A stretch of 64,000 nt of DNA, taken from NCBI GenBank assembly GCA_031310005.1, contig CM062380.1, forward strand, positions 3,224,001 through 3,288,000. The letters run 5' to 3'. The position numbers were made by a program, and so were the translations under genes. Numbering within the stretch: the stretch's first letter is position 1; every line of letters starts with the position of its first letter. Positions 11,324 to 24,134 of the stretch are shown one piece after another. The stretch comes from Dactylellina haptotyla (Eukaryota; Ascomycota; Orbiliomycetes; Orbiliales; Orbiliaceae). The notes beneath the pieces were generated by a model. The model was not told the DNA's origin. It searched no databases and saw only the letters and a program-made list of their open reading frames with translations.

Positions 11324-13164
11324 TTAATTGAATCGTGTTACTAACTTGGTGATTGCCCACATCAAAATAGCCAGTACTAGTATAGGTAGAAGTCCAAAGC
11401 CCAAACTCAGCCATCCTCTTCTCAGTTCCCACCACATGCCAAATTGGAACGACAAAACAGTCACGCAAAGTATTAAGAAAAAAACTGATCGAGGGTATGG
11501 GGAAAACTTTAAGACAGCACTCATGACTCTACTAAAATCGACACTAAAGTAAACCATGAGAATCCAAGCGAGTGTGATTACTACGCCGACATAGTCATAA
11601 AGCAAATCCCCGAGCTCACTAACTCGAGATTGCATGCTAAGAAGGCCTGTGGCGAGACTAAGCGGAAGGAAAACTGTAGCTAAAATTGCAAGTTTTCGGA
11701 TATTGAGTGATTCCTGGTACTGCCGTCCATCCACTCGGCTTTTATAGCCGTGTTCTTGTCTTGTGCGAATAGAAACGATTGTGCACTTCATACACTCTAT
11801 GTCAGAATCGAGATGCGTAAGTACTTGACGTAGCCAGGTCCTTTGCTCTTGATATAAAGAACTGGTAGTACTGCTACTGCTGCCGCCGGGACCGAGGTTC
11901 TCATAGTTGAGCTGTCGACATAGCCTTTTCCATAGGTATGGAGGATAATAAGAGAGATTGGATAACGCCATATCAATCTCATTTAAATGAGAACTGTTAC
12001 GTTCATGATATTTGTCGTATTGGGCGAGGTCTTCCTGTTCGACATGGAAATTCAAAGTGTTTATGTACTCCATTAGCTGCCCTACGACAATTCGTATCAG
12101 ATCAAGAAGGCAAGCCATCCGTATTGTCTTTGATATCTGATAAAGGTTGATGCTTGTCTTATCTCCGCAATTCCAGCGAATACGGGTAGCGGATGCTTCT
12201 GAGGTGATCAACTTTATGAAGAGATGAATAAAGGATAACCGCTTTTCACCCGTATCGCCGTATCCTAATCTACGAAGATATTGGTGTTCGATAAGCATCG
12301 GCTCCCAAGTCCAATCGCAGAATTGATCGAAAATATACATGTCTATATCTAAATCAGAATATAAAAAATTTAAACCCATAACAAGAAGGAAGTATGAGAA
12401 AGATTACCTGTTGGTATTTCCTCTTCTTGGATGTCATTCACCCGATAAAGTGAGATGCTATGATTAGAATACCACATATTACAATGGATGTTTGTATTTC
12501 CGATATCTTTCCCCCAAAGTCTCTTGCTTAATTGGAACCTGTTGATATATGGAAATAATTGTAGTTTTCTCATCGTCCATAATTGCCTTCTGCCACTTCT
12601 TCTATAATCTTCACCAAGGGCGCCGCCACCGTTATGACCCTTCGACCGTCGCTCTTCTTCTTGTTCAAACTCTTCAACTAACGGGAAAGAAGAGGCTAAG
12701 AAATAGCCTTTTAGATTACTTAACCATTCAACCGATGATCGTTTGAATTTGTCCACAAATGCTGAGAGCCGAGTAGGATTGTTATATTGTACGAAAAAAT
12801 CGATCCTGCTGGACCCGCCGCGCTCAGATAGCCTGCCCGCTTTCCAACGAGAATGCGATATAGTACCATTAGATAAATGAAATCGGTGATCGACCATAGA
12901 TAAGCGAGGGAATCTGGATCTCAAAAATCTAAAATCAGTCAAGCAGGGGTCTTCAACAAGAATTAACTGGTATAGAGGGTTTGGGATCCGGGCGGTACTC
13001 GGAATTGTCAAGGATATGTTGTTGATAAAGGTATCGAATTTTTCTTGTGTCATAACGCCGCGACAGCCGTCTTTATCAAAAGTGATTATAAAGGAATTCA
13101 ATCCTGATGAAAGAGAGGTAGATAATGGTAGTTCGTTTGATGAGGCATCTGGCTGTGCCGACAT
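11324..13164 (-). CDS. CorA-like membrane protein of filamentous fungi
   Basis: Two exons, complement(11324-12348, 12408-13164), 593 aa; the 59-nt intron has GTAATC...TTTAG and splits a GAT codon in phase 1. The long N-terminal part is soluble, with a low-complexity Gly/Ser/Thr stretch and a helical segment before the membrane region. The C-terminal 124 residues begin RKLAILATVFLPLSLATGLLS (about 470-490), which matches the first membrane helix of fungal CorA-like proteins. Further hydrophobic segments lie near 505-523, 538-558 and 565-588. CorA proteins are Mg2+ channels, but the GMN selectivity motif expected after the first helix is replaced by LSM, so Mg2+ transport should not be assumed. 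Convergent with NLR-A. Confidence 0.75.
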
Positions 13165-14048
13165 ATTTTTGTCTTCGTAGAGATATATCGATTAAGGTCT
13201 CTAGAATGTATCGAATTCGAAAGGTATACATAATAGCAGTATTAATTTCGAAATGTCCTGATACATATTGCGGAATGGGACACTTCATAATATCTACTAT
13301 CAGATTAAGGATGACTAATTTTCTGTAACTATTATTTTATCAATTATTCTCAAGAAATCCCAAGACTCCGATTCTAGAGTTATCGACCAAATTATCGACT
13401 AAACGTAGAATGCGAAAATGTTTGGGGGGGTTCTAAAGAGATACGTGGAACCTGGGAGCTGTAGGCAGGATTCTAGGCTGATTGCAATCTTGAGAAACTT
13501 CAATACAATGCTGGTGACCATGCTATGCACCGCCTATATTTCAGGCACAAGATATAGGTATCCATCCGTGGATAGGAGTCCGAATGCACGGGAATTACCG
13601 AGTCACAGTTGTCGTAGGGAGTCGGAGCTTTGGTGGTCGGGGCGCAGCCAAGCCACCAAACAGGTTTCGAATTGCGGTTTTGCGTGCATGCAGATAGATA
13701 CATCGATCTCGCATCTACGATAGGGCAAGGCTGATATCAACACTACTTCTTCATTATAGGAAGAGGATATGGAGAAAACACCCTTTTTCGTGGCCAAATA
13801 CTCAAGTACTCAGGTATCTGTGATTCGAAAAAAGAGATAAAACGCCCTAGGCAGCGAAGACCAGGAGGGCTTAGATCTGAAATACATATCAGTCGGAATT
13901 ATTAAATCATCGGATGGGAATAGTCACTTTGAGAAATAATTTACAATATTTAAAGGTGCCTATAAGGTGCTCGATCATTTTTCCTACCCGAAATCTTGGA
14001 TCAAAAGGTATATTTTCCAGTAATCAACCAGTCTAAGCTTTTTATAAG
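13165..14048. other. Divergent intergenic region
   Basis: 884 bp between the starts of the CorA-like gene and the single-pass membrane protein gene. A G-run lies near 13425. Open frames here are short and overlapping; I support none. Confidence 0.6.
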
Positions 14049-14689
14049 ATGGTTCATATACCAATACCACACATCCCATGGCCCCGAAGGCTGCCAAAAC
14101 CAGTTCACTCTCTCCCTCATGAGCATACTCCCTCTACTTCTACCTATAGACGAACCAATCAGCCAGATATAAGAAACAGAAACGTACCTCAACACCCGCT
14201 GAACCAGCCCGAGGTCATTCCTTCGCGTGTAGAAATAGATTCTCTTCTCTACGCTGATACGGCAATCCGCGTTGCCATGCACGATACTCTCCCTGAAGCC
14301 GTCGTAGCTGCTCATAACGTTCGAGTCAATGAAGATGGTTCGAAAGTAGTGGTATATAAACAACCCGATGGGAAAGAGGTCCTCGTGACTGTTGCTGTAG
14401 TAGGTGAAGGGACAGCAGGTATTGGCGCTGGAGCTGCCACCGCTTGTGAGTTATGCCTTTCGACAAATTTTATGAACATTAGCTAACTTGGATATGTGCC
14501 AATGTTTTAGCCGTCCAAAAAGAAAATACGATCGTTACCGGTTTATCCGTATTGGCAGCCTCAGAAGGGTTTCTGTTACTCGTGTTCATATTTTTGTATT
14601 TTAGACACAGGCGCAGACAGGGGAAGAATCAAGAAGCCGAGGTAGAATCGGGTGAATCGGGTTACGTTGACGACATTGAATCGGTGTGA
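14049..14689 (+). CDS. Single-pass membrane protein, unknown function
   Basis: Exons 14049-14445 and 14511-14689 give 191 aa; the intron has GTGAGT...TTTTAG, with GCTAAC as branch site. The N-terminus is Pro/His-rich (MVHIPIPHIPWPRR). The middle segment (about 75-115) is acidic/hydrophobic and looks folded. One membrane helix (about 145-164, GFLLLVFIFLYF) is followed by basic RHRRRQ and an acidic tail ending DDIESV. The basic stop after the helix predicts a cytosolic C-terminus. There is no clear signal peptide and I recognise no family. The frame stays open across the splice, which supports the model. Confidence 0.65.
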
Positions 14690-16787
14690 TGTTTTTCCAT
14701 CCACGGAATCCGTATTTACCCTGAGCACGAGGTCGATTTGAAAGCATGTAGATCGATAGATTCGGTGCGTTGCGAGTTGGAATGTATGCTATGTTTAGTT
14801 TTACTCGAGTTATCTTGGTCTTCAACCGATTGCCATCGGCGTCTTCAGAGATACCTTCCTAATACGCACCGACGGCCCGTCTTGGGCGTTAGGCAGAGGG
14901 CTTGCAACACCCCAGATCAACACGGCTTCGAAATGGTTAAAACACGTTGAAAAAAGGTCATGCCTCGAATTCTTGCCCTGATTCGTTTCCATTCTCGATA
15001 TAAAGTTTTGATAAGCTTGGGACTTAAGCTTAGATCGCGGGAAGCTACTCTTTAGAGCACTTTGGCCTGGAATTCGTGCAACTCAGCATGGGTGTTGGTA
15101 CCTTTCGCTTGGGAGTTGGGCCCTCGTGGTGTACGCGTGATTGCATTGACGGGCTCAGGTCCAAAACTTTATTTGGATCACAAGTTTCTTGGAACGGCCC
15201 ATACACAATACACGAGCATTTGCATTTTTCTTGGAATTTTCTTGTCTTCTATGCGGGGAATCGTTTGGTGTTTGCGCATTTCCAGGTCAAATTTAAAAAC
15301 TTTTCTGATGGAGCACCGAATCCTGCTGGCTTGTTTGTGCATGCACCAAGAGCTCGAGGGCCCTTAAAGCCGTCGTTAAGAAATCAGATTTTAAAGTAGG
15401 AAACACTAAATAAGTTATCCGCGTGGAAGAATAGCATCGACTACATCGCTGTCACAAGGAATAATTTCTGGACGCCGGTACCTTGATTGTTCCGAGATGG
15501 GTAAAGTTCTCCACTGAATACCACCTTTGAGGAAATGAGCACCATGCGTTACAACTACCAAGACGCCACGGTTCTAAGCGTTCGGCAAGTCATATGCAGA
15601 GTTGATCGCAAAAATCAAGGCCCACAACGTCGGTTAGAAACACGGGAAGCACTAATTACGACATTCTTTCAGCTAAAGATCCTAAGTGTTCGGATAAGCT
15701 AAGCTTGCGCCACGGTTACTTGAGTAAACAGTTTTTCTTACGTCTAGCCATGGTACAGTATTGAATCAGGCCACAAAATGCGAGATCGAATCAAAGTCGT
15801 ATTCGAGAACATTGCTACATTTAGGCGTCGAGTCATTCCCTCGAAGTGAGCTCGATGTTCTTACTTCTGACGTGAGCCTTAGATGAACATGTTTGAGAAC
15901 GCATTGTCCCCCAAGACCGGCTTTCCCCCCAAGAGATACCCTCAAACATCAACACGATCAGATCAAACCCCACAGCCCTCGTCTACAAATCTGAGACCCA
16001 CTGAAATTTGCCGAGCATGCGCCGCTTATATTGCTCCAACGAAGAAGGAGGAAGAGTTCCGCAGGGATCCGGTCTATTACTTGATTTTCAATTTCGCAGT
16101 CTAATTAGCGAAGAGGGGGCCGATTTGTGTGAGTAGCGTGCACGTTTATCAGCTTCTGTTCTGAGGTAGGTCGAATGGCCAAATGATTGGTCGAGGACTG
16201 GGCTGCGGAGGCCCATGTTCCATCTCAACTTTGGTTCGACCACAACACCCACAAGGTCTCCCTTTCTTTCGCAGATCAATCCCCGAAAATTGTATGGTTG
16301 GGCGCCGAAATTTCTGGTCGGCCTAGCGGGCGACGAGCTCGAATTACATTCCGTAGACATGTCTTACCTGTGGACAGACGTTGTCTCTGAGGTCCAATTA
16401 GAAATCCGAATCGCACCTCCTGGTATGAGGCCGATCGCATGAAGTGGCCCCATCCTTGGTGGAGTCTGCTATACCCTGCGATATTCGATAATATAAAGAC
16501 TTCAATGTGCCCCTTCTTCAAAATACTATCTTGACTGGACCCACACGTTATCGCATTACCCGCCAAGTGCCACCGTTCTGCAAAGGGAAGATCTGGATCT
16601 TCCAGCGACTCTTAATCTCTAGCACGTATACGCTGTACCGCATAATAGTCCCTAGTATCCTAAGCTCCCCCTTGTTGGTAGTGGATACATTAGCGTCACC
16701 GTTTCCTCTTCAATTCGAAACCTTCGGTCAAAGCTCTAGAAAGCAACTTTTTAAACCTCAAACTTCAGAGAAGTTTTATAATTTTTA
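14690..16787. other. 2.1-kb intergenic region
   Basis: I see no supported gene. Overlapping open frames around 15062-15399 and 15883-16104 show no family resemblance, splice context or codon preference. The last few hundred bases should include the promoter of the secreted phosphatase gene. Confidence 0.55.
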
Positions 16788-18063
16788 ATGTATACTGAAC
16801 GACTCTTCAAGGCGGCGGCGCTCGCTGTTCTTGCCTCGTCTGCTATTGCGAATCCGATCCCAGCAAACGAACCTAGAGGTTCACCCCTCATTACCGATGA
16901 CATTCTCTTATTCGATGCTCCCGCGTTCCAAAGCGGTGCGGGTAGTGATATGACAGCGTCTGTTCGCATGTTTTCCTTTGTCCGCCAAATTGATAGCGGA
17001 GTCGTATCAAGTGTCGTTACGAAAGCCATCGAGGCCTTTGGTGTTGAAATTGGAAATAAGGCGAACAACGTCCTGGAACGCACAAAATTGTTCTTAGCTA
17101 TCCCTCGAAGCGAAATATCCGTTGATCTGAAGGTATCAACTTGCAATAGCATATCTGTTGGGAAGACCTCAGATGGGGGTTTATTGGAACAGCCTGCAGC
17201 TCTTGGAGCTTGTGATGGATCTCTTACCCCGAAAACCATCTCAGGATCGGTTCCCAGGATCTTCAGCAGCAAACAGTTCTCCGCAACCCTTTTCCCGTCG
17301 GGGCCCACCGGGTTCGGTGTAGTTTCAGGTACGTTTCCTGGATTCCGATCTTTATGGTGAGGTAGTTTGCTAACAAGACTCGATTATAGACGTCGATGAT
17401 ACTATCAAAGTATCCAATGTCCTTGATCGCACGAAAGCTGTCCAGTCTCTGCTTGTCGATGACCACCAAGCTGTCAGCGGCATGCCGGAACTATATTCAA
17501 AAGTCAATGGTGCCCTTAGCAAACCCGCATGGTTCTATCTTACCGGCTCGCCTTATCAGTTATACCCATCGTTGAGAAAGTTCATCTTCGCCACATACCC
17601 GAACGGCCCGATGATTGTGCAAAACCTCACCGTGACCGACATCCCATCCGTTATCGAGTTTATCACAAATCCAAACAACGTAAGGGATTACAAGATTGCT
17701 CAGATGGAAAAGATATATAGCTTCTACCCCCAGAAGAAGTTCCTCACCGTTGGCGATAGTACCCAGGCGGACCCGGAAGTATACGCAGAGGTGTAAGTAC
17801 CAAGATTAGCTTGTTTTTACACCCTACCCTCCCGGTGTCTTTTTTTGAGATTGGATTTCTCGCTAATATGCACATGTTAATTTAGTTCTCGACGCCACCC
17901 AGAGTTTATCCAATGCATTTGGATCAGACAGGTGCAAGGTGCCAATAATACTGCCGAGAGATTCGCATCTGCGTTTCAAGGCGTACCGCAGAACAAGTGG
18001 AAGGTCTTCTCGGATCCGGCTGAGGTCACCAACTTGGATGTCGCTAACGGCCAGTGCAATTAA
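16788..18063 (+). CDS. Secreted APP1-type phosphatidate phosphatase domain protein
   Basis: Exons 16788-17328, 17390-17792, 17886-18063 give 373 aa. The first 25 residues form a signal peptide (MYTERLFKAAALAVLASSAIA, then NPIP). The catalytic domain (APP1_cat, DUF2183) shows DVDDTIK (D181-x-D183-x-T185), the DxDxT nucleophile motif of HAD-type phosphatidate phosphatases. It also has the family blocks WFYLTGSPYQLYPSL, GPMIVQNL and LTVGDSTQADPEVY, and a C-terminal EFIQCIWIR. The reaction expected is phosphatidate to diacylglycerol. Yeast App1 is cytosolic at actin patches, whereas this form is predicted to enter the secretory pathway, so its substrate may be extracellular or vacuolar. All three splice phases agree with the domain reading frame. 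Confidence 0.9.
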
Positions 18064-20219
18064 ACTCGAATGTTATCGGACGGTTTTAAACGCGGATGCA
18101 GATATAATTGTTCGAGTAGCAAGGTTAAGTTGCTTCCTTTTTAACCAGTCCGCAGCTATTGCAACCATAAAAATTGAAGCATTGTTACGTTTTAAGATTT
18201 CTTGGTTTATTTCTTTTAAAACATTCAGTATAACGTTAGCATACTGAGTGTTACTATTTGAGGAATATTGTACCTATATTTTTTCCATTTCTACTCATAT
18301 ATTCTTCCTTTATCTTTCCTATCTTTCCTTTTTCGATATAGCTATACCTCAGTGTATTTTTACGTTTTAGGATGTTATGATACCCCATTCGGCAGATGTG
18401 CTGAAAGAAACCAACAAAGTCGAGTTAAACAAAAACAAAAAGAAGAAAAGAAAAATAGCTTGTAATCACGGCGAACGCTTCACCAGCTCCATGGAAACAA
18501 GTTTTTCTGGCCCGTCGCAATGGAAAACGGCACAGTATATCCACGGCTCGAGATGGAACCATCACCAACTCGATTAGACCCCCCCCCCCCAAAAAAAAAA
18601 ATCGCAGCTAGTTAGTGTGCATGCATGAACATCGTTCCCGCCGCCCAGGTCCACCCAAGTAGCGTCGTTGGGACCTGTTGACACCGCTAGTGTATATTCC
18701 GCTTGCGGGAGGCCCCATTACGCATTGCGCTAGTGACCAGATGTGATGAGCGGGACTAAATGGAAAACAGCGGGGAGTAGCGAAAACTTGACTGGCCAGG
18801 CCTGTGCTTTGATATCGCACGGGCTAGATGGGGATTCGTATCGATGGCTGGTGGGTCGAGAAACGCTGCTGTAGGTGTCGGAGGCGATGCTCGATGCTCT
18901 TTCTTTCCTTTTACAATTAGCTTACGAATTGGTCAATGTTGACTGCATGACATGGGTAGCTGGCGCATGAGGAATTTTCGCTCGCGAGATTTCTTGCCTC
19001 GCAGAGTTCCTGGGACCTTATAAAACAAGATTATGTTTTCTTGAGAATATAGGTTTTGGTTTTTTTTATCTTGCTGGTGAAATGGGAATTCGGATTATAT
19101 CAAACTTCGCGAGCAAATACCAGGTGAAACGCGCAAGGAATGCTCGTTCGAGGTCACGATCCAACCTCTCAGCGGGAATGCAATGCAGGTGCTGGCTCCA
19201 CTTTAGGATCCCGCCCCAGCGTCTATAGCTTTGTATGCGAAAGATGCATTTCCTTCTTTCTTAGTGTTCTCTCTTGCCTCATACCATTCTTCCAGAGCCT
19301 CCTCACTTTCTCATGATGATCCCCAGCGCTAGATCTAGTCCGCGCTAGGCTTGCCATTTGCGGTGGTCATATTGTCTCCACTATCCCGAATGCAGGGGCT
19401 GGCGGACCACCTCTGCAACACATTCCCGATTTTCTATCAGCGGGTTCTCTCTAGCTCTGCCATGCGCACCCAGATGCCCGATCTTTGAGGGCCGTCCGGC
19501 GCAGAGTGGCACTCTGAAGATGCAAACGGCAATCTTCCAGGCGTGCTAGTTGCCAGCCCGCCTTTCGGTTGACGATAAAGAGGGTTGGTTGTTCCCCGTA
19601 TTGTTGTGGATGCCTGGTACTGGAATTCTTGAAGCTTCTCCTCCCGATGACGGAAATGGGGAGATGGCTTAACAGCCACACCACTTTTAAATCACGGCTT
19701 TTAGCAGCCGTTCAAACAAAAAAAAGAGATATGTCTGGATTGCGACTGTCCATTCTTGCGCCTTGGGATATTTTTCTCGCCCGTGAGATTACTTGCCTCC
19801 GTCTTCAGAACCGGGTTCCTTAAAAAGGCTCCGTGTGCATTTGGTCTAGTAGTTTGTGAAACCGTGTGCAAGTCGCTTTTCTTCCCTTTCCCTATTATCA
19901 GAACCTGAAGCTAGTTCTTCAATAACCCTTTTCGTTTCTTTGTCTATTATTCTCGGGAAGATATAGACCCTCTTATCCAAGACACAAGGACTAGATCCGG
20001 AGCCTTTTTTACTTTTTATTATTTTTTTCTATACCTACCCGAAGATAAAAACGAAGAAGGAATTAAATACTCAAATTAATTAAATATATAGCATACCAGT
20101 CCCGAGAAAATCACCGGCATTTTGGTTCATAATCGATTGTAAAACTCCTCTATCTAGAGTTATCAACACAAAACGGAACGTCGTTTTACAATATCGAGCA
20201 CCAGAAAGAGACATTCGCC
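18064..20219. other. 2.2-kb intergenic region
   Basis: No supported gene. It contains a C12-A11 homopolymer junction (18579-18601), and two diverged copies of a short GC-skewed segment (about 18969-19028 and 19756-19823). The stretch before 20220 is the probable promoter of the next gene. Confidence 0.55.
18579..18601 (+). repeat. C12 followed by A11 homopolymer
   Basis: Twelve C directly followed by eleven A in non-coding DNA. Probably slippage-prone sequence; also a likely sequencing or assembly weak point. Confidence 0.9.
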
Positions 20220-21104
20220 ATGGTGCCTAACCAATCATCGGGGTCTATTCCTGTACCCAAGTCCAATTCCCTCACATCCTTGGCCGCTTCCCTCGCCGAG
20301 ATCCCCATACGGAAACCGCCTACCAAGTACACACAGCGCCCTTCCCGTTTAACCAAGACACATCCCGCCAAAGTCACTGTCTCAACCCGCTCGATACCCG
20401 TGTCTTCAGTAGAGGAACTACCAAAGTCGCGCATCCTGCCTACGGTTCGCAATATTTCTATATTTTCTACTCTGGGCGCCGGTTGTGTTATCGCCTGTAT
20501 CGCGCTCGTACTTCTCAAACATGTCAGCTTCTGGGTTACACTGGCCGCCAGCTTCTGCGGTGTCCTCGGCGCAGCACTATTCATCGAAGTCGCACTATTG
20601 GTGAGCGCGAGGTTCCGTTGTAGGATCCTGGACGAGGAATGTACCATTGCAGATATGGTCCAGAGTAAAGAGGAACGGGTCAGGAAAGGACTCTCTTGGG
20701 ACCTCCGAGGCATCGGAAAGAAGGATGGCAACAAGGAAAACGAAAAGTCCGAGGTTGTCACCTCCGCCGAACGTAGAAACTGTAAGCATTCCCCCCTCCT
20801 CGTGATGAAAAAAGTCTTCTGAATTCCTACTCGTTCGAAAAATCATTTTTGCGTACTTTGCATTTTGCACTACCCAATTGATTGATTGATTCGAGAATAT
20901 TTGGGACTCACATGCTGACAGGGTTACTTTCAAATAGCTTCAGCCAACCAGAGCACGCAAGGTGGCTGCTCACCCATGACAAGCGTCACTGAGAAGATCA
21001 ATATGACTGGCCCGGAGGAGATTGATGATAGAGATATCACCATTGGTGTTGCCATTCAGAGACCTGCGCCGATAGCGACGTCTATGCCGGTTAACCGGGT
21101 GTAG
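20220..21104 (+). CDS. Two-pass membrane protein, unknown function
   Basis: Exons 20220-20781 and 20938-21104 give 242 aa; the intron has GTAAGC...AATAG and its phase-1 junction keeps the frame open to TAG. The first 75 residues are Ser/Thr/Pro-rich and basic. Two adjacent hydrophobic helices lie at about 79-100 (ISIFSTLGAGCVIACIALVLL) and 104-131, joined by a very short loop, so they form a hairpin. The C-terminal half is charged and soluble. Both termini should therefore be on the same side. I do not recognise the family. Confidence 0.65.
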
Positions 21105-22154
21105 GATCACTATACCCTATTATTATTCTTAATCTAATTTTGACGGCCGTTTATTTCGCAACATTAATATTTGCTTGGGTATCATCTCTATTTCTATTTC
21201 TGTGTCTACTCGGGCTCGGAGTTTATTTCAGAATCAGTCACCCTATACTCATGGCTTAGTGAGGATTAAGCCTCTTATTGATAGGGGGTTCACAATTATT
21301 ACATGTTTCTGGGCTTAGAAAAACTTTCTGTATATGGAGTATTGGATTTCTTTAGTTTCATGGGTAATCAAAAATCTGTTCGAGTCAAATAATCGTTCTT
21401 GCCGCTGAGAAAGTTTGTCACTGGCTCCAATGACCAGCCCTGTGAAGCTAATGAGTTTTCTCGCCGACCTCGATGGCTGAAGATCTTTTGGCGATTGCTT
21501 ATAGGAGGATCTCGTCGGTATAGTTATCTAATCTAAACTAGGTACAGGTTGAAAATAGAAACAGCATAGGACTAATGCAAAGTGAAAAATTTTAAGCCAA
21601 GGGACCTGAAGATATAGACGCCAAGCAAATCTTTGAAACCACGCATGCGCATGCAGGTTGATATCGATCTACACAAAAATAAGTGCTGCTGCTGGGTCTA
21701 GCTACCTAGGCTCTGTTAGGTTGGAAAATTTACTTGGATTATTCTAATAGTACAATATTATTCGAATCTACTGGATCTAGACCCGTCAGCCAGTGACAAA
21801 ATGTTCTTCTTATATATCAGACGTTTCAAACTATCACCAAGATTCTTTATAATTATATAATTTTGTCTAAAATTGTCGAGGTGACTTTGACATATATTAC
21901 CAAGATGGTTCATCCAGTGAGACTGAATGACTCGAGTCTCAGGCACGGAATGAAGAGAACTTCTCACATATCCCCAGGCACAAATATTTCCAAAATGTTA
22001 TACCCGAAAATTCGAAAATGTGATCTCTGAAAACCCGCAGATCTGACCAAAGGCAGGCAAGCTCAAGCTACGTCTAGCAAGCTCAAGCTCCGTTGTGCTA
22101 CACTGCACCCCAGCTTAAGCTCAAAGCGCAGCTACATACTCCTACACCACATCG

Positions 22155-22177
22155 CGCATACGCATACGCATACGCAT
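22155..22177 (+). repeat. (CGCATA)n microsatellite
   Basis: Three full CGCATA units plus a partial fourth, in non-coding DNA. Confidence 0.85.
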
Positions 22178-22970
22178 TCTCTAACAAGCAGGAAAAATAG
22201 GATCGTCTGCGTCGACAGGCATACAGCAGATATTTTACATGCGTCGACGAACAGCACCATGGACCAGGTGAAAATTTTTTGCGTTGTGTCTGCAAGTCCA
22301 CGTCCCAAACTACCACAACAAGACCTTCGAAGCTGTGCGAGGACGGACCCTGCATATTGCGAGAAATCCGTACTTGTGGTCACTGGCTGGGGAAGAAGGC
22401 GTGTGAGGGACTTTGCATCGGAGAATATATTTGCTGGTCGTACAGGTGCAGTACAGTACATGAAACTCGCGTTGACGACCGCCCTCTTTCCAGCGGTGGA
22501 CATGCGCACACCTTGCACACGAGCATTCTTCGAATTCCAGAATACCACAAGGGTGCGCAATTGTAGAGGGGATATCCCTCTCTCGTATGCGAAAGAGGCC
22601 GACTCATCCTGGCTTCGTAGAGAGAAGGAGCGGGAGAGAGAGAGCTCTCAACAACTGCAGCCGAATGGTGGACGGCAATAACTTCCCTTGCTCTCAACAT
22701 TCGCATGGAACATTGCAAACGAAACAATCTATCAGAAACCCTGGTGAAGAGCACTCGAAGGCAGCACGGGCATTTCAAAGGTGAAACTTGCCAACACATC
22801 GCCCACCTGCCTGATCCCAGCCATCGCGGTCGGAAGATGATTGGCGCAGACATCATTGATGCTAGCCAAAAAATAACCAAAAATGCCCAAAAATAACCGG
22901 CCAATTGAGCTGGCGGCTCACGTGACGGGCCAACCAGCGGAGGGTCTTTACGTGGCTCCCTGTTCCCCAC

Positions 22971-23000
22971 TGGTTCCTGCTGGTTCCTGCTGGTTCCTAT
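22971..23000 (+). repeat. 10-bp tandem repeat TGGTTCCTGC, three copies
   Basis: Two identical copies and a third that differs in its last two bases, followed by TCTCAGATCTCAGATCTCG, another short direct duplication. Confidence 0.85.
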
Positions 23001-24127
23001 CTGCCTGTGGGGCCTCTCAGATCTCAGATCTCGTGGGAACGCTACTTATCGAGGACGCCGTCGACCCGGCCATTCCAGTCCAAGGCGCCCTTGAGTAATG
23101 CGCTTGCTTGCTTTGCAATTTGAGTAGGAACGGCTACAAGCAGAAGTTTAATGCGGCAGAGCGAGGTTCACCCTCGTTCGCAAGCCCACTCAGACGATAG
23201 GGAAGCCCTGAACATTCAATTTCACCGCATACATTTCAATTCGAATTGCGATCCCCCCTGAGAACTCCCCGCCCATTGAGAGAATTAACTATTGAATTCC
23301 TCTCTATCTAAACAGAGAGCGCTTGAGCTCGAGCTTGATTGTACGAAAATGACAACAGGCGAATCAGACATCTCGGGTCCACGTCGACCAAACAACTCAG
23401 AAACGTCAAGACGAACACTAGTTCGCATCCGGAATAGTCTCTCTTCTTCTTCAAGGAGGAGATCAATCATGGGTCCTCAATACGGATAGCAAACGCTAGC
23501 CAACGCAACTCGGAGCGGGAAGGCTGGCGAAACGGCCCACCCCGAATTCCGAGGCAAGGGCTGGTCAATGGGGACAATGAGGCACCGCTCAAGCAGCCGG
23601 TATGCGCTGTAAGACCCTTCGAAGAGTCTCAGTCGCTATTTTTTGTCTCGTTTCTGCTCGTGCATGGTATCGATAGGTGCGCGTGCCTGATGAGTCGAGG
23701 ACTCAGAGCTCCAGGCCAGTCGCCAGCTTTCTCCTTCGAGCTCGAGCGCTCCCGGGATGGTTGGTGGAACGTGGTAGCACCTCGAACCCCCCCTCCACCC
23801 TCTGCTGTTGGGAGATGCATGCACCCTCCATTGGCATTATCGATGCGCTGTGTTACAGCGCACGCAGGTCTCATCGAACGATGAAGCCAGGCCAGCTATC
23901 GACAAGACAAGACATCTGATTGTGATCTGTCAGGCTGTTGGTCTTTGCTGTTCGTTCCGGCGCTAGCCAGCAAAGACTGCGGCTCGCGTGAGTCCACCGC
24001 AGGCAGCCAGCTTACCAAACATCTCGCTCGCATACTGGAGACATTACTGTGCTATACTGGGAATACCCATAGATTTGGAATCAAAAGATTTTTTCTGAAA
24101 AAAAAATATTTCAAAGTCAGAATCGTG

Positions 24128-24134
24128 TATATAA
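24128..24134 (+). promoter_or_regulatory. TATA box of the small Lys/Ser-rich protein gene
   Basis: TATATAA lies about 180 bp before the start codon. It is followed by a pyrimidine-rich initiator region and an A/C-rich leader without ATG, typical of strongly expressed fungal genes. Confidence 0.55.

Noticed and set aside
15062-15399. Two overlapping frames of about 100 codons on the plus strand
   Set aside because: Different frames over the same bases, no family resemblance, no codon preference, no supporting splice sites.
16187-16245. Possible tRNA (TGGTCGAGGA... and GGTTCGACCAC)
   Set aside because: The order and spacing loosely suggest A and B boxes, but no acceptor stem or cloverleaf can be folded.
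16751-17308. 185-codon minus-strand frame
   Set aside because: Antisense to the secreted phosphatase exon 1, which has a signal peptide and domain support.
22132-22970. Several overlapping open frames of 95-196 codons on both strands
   Set aside because: They overlap in many frames at once, have no domain, no splice-supported extension and no codon bias. This is expected from a locally stop-poor, GC-richer stretch.
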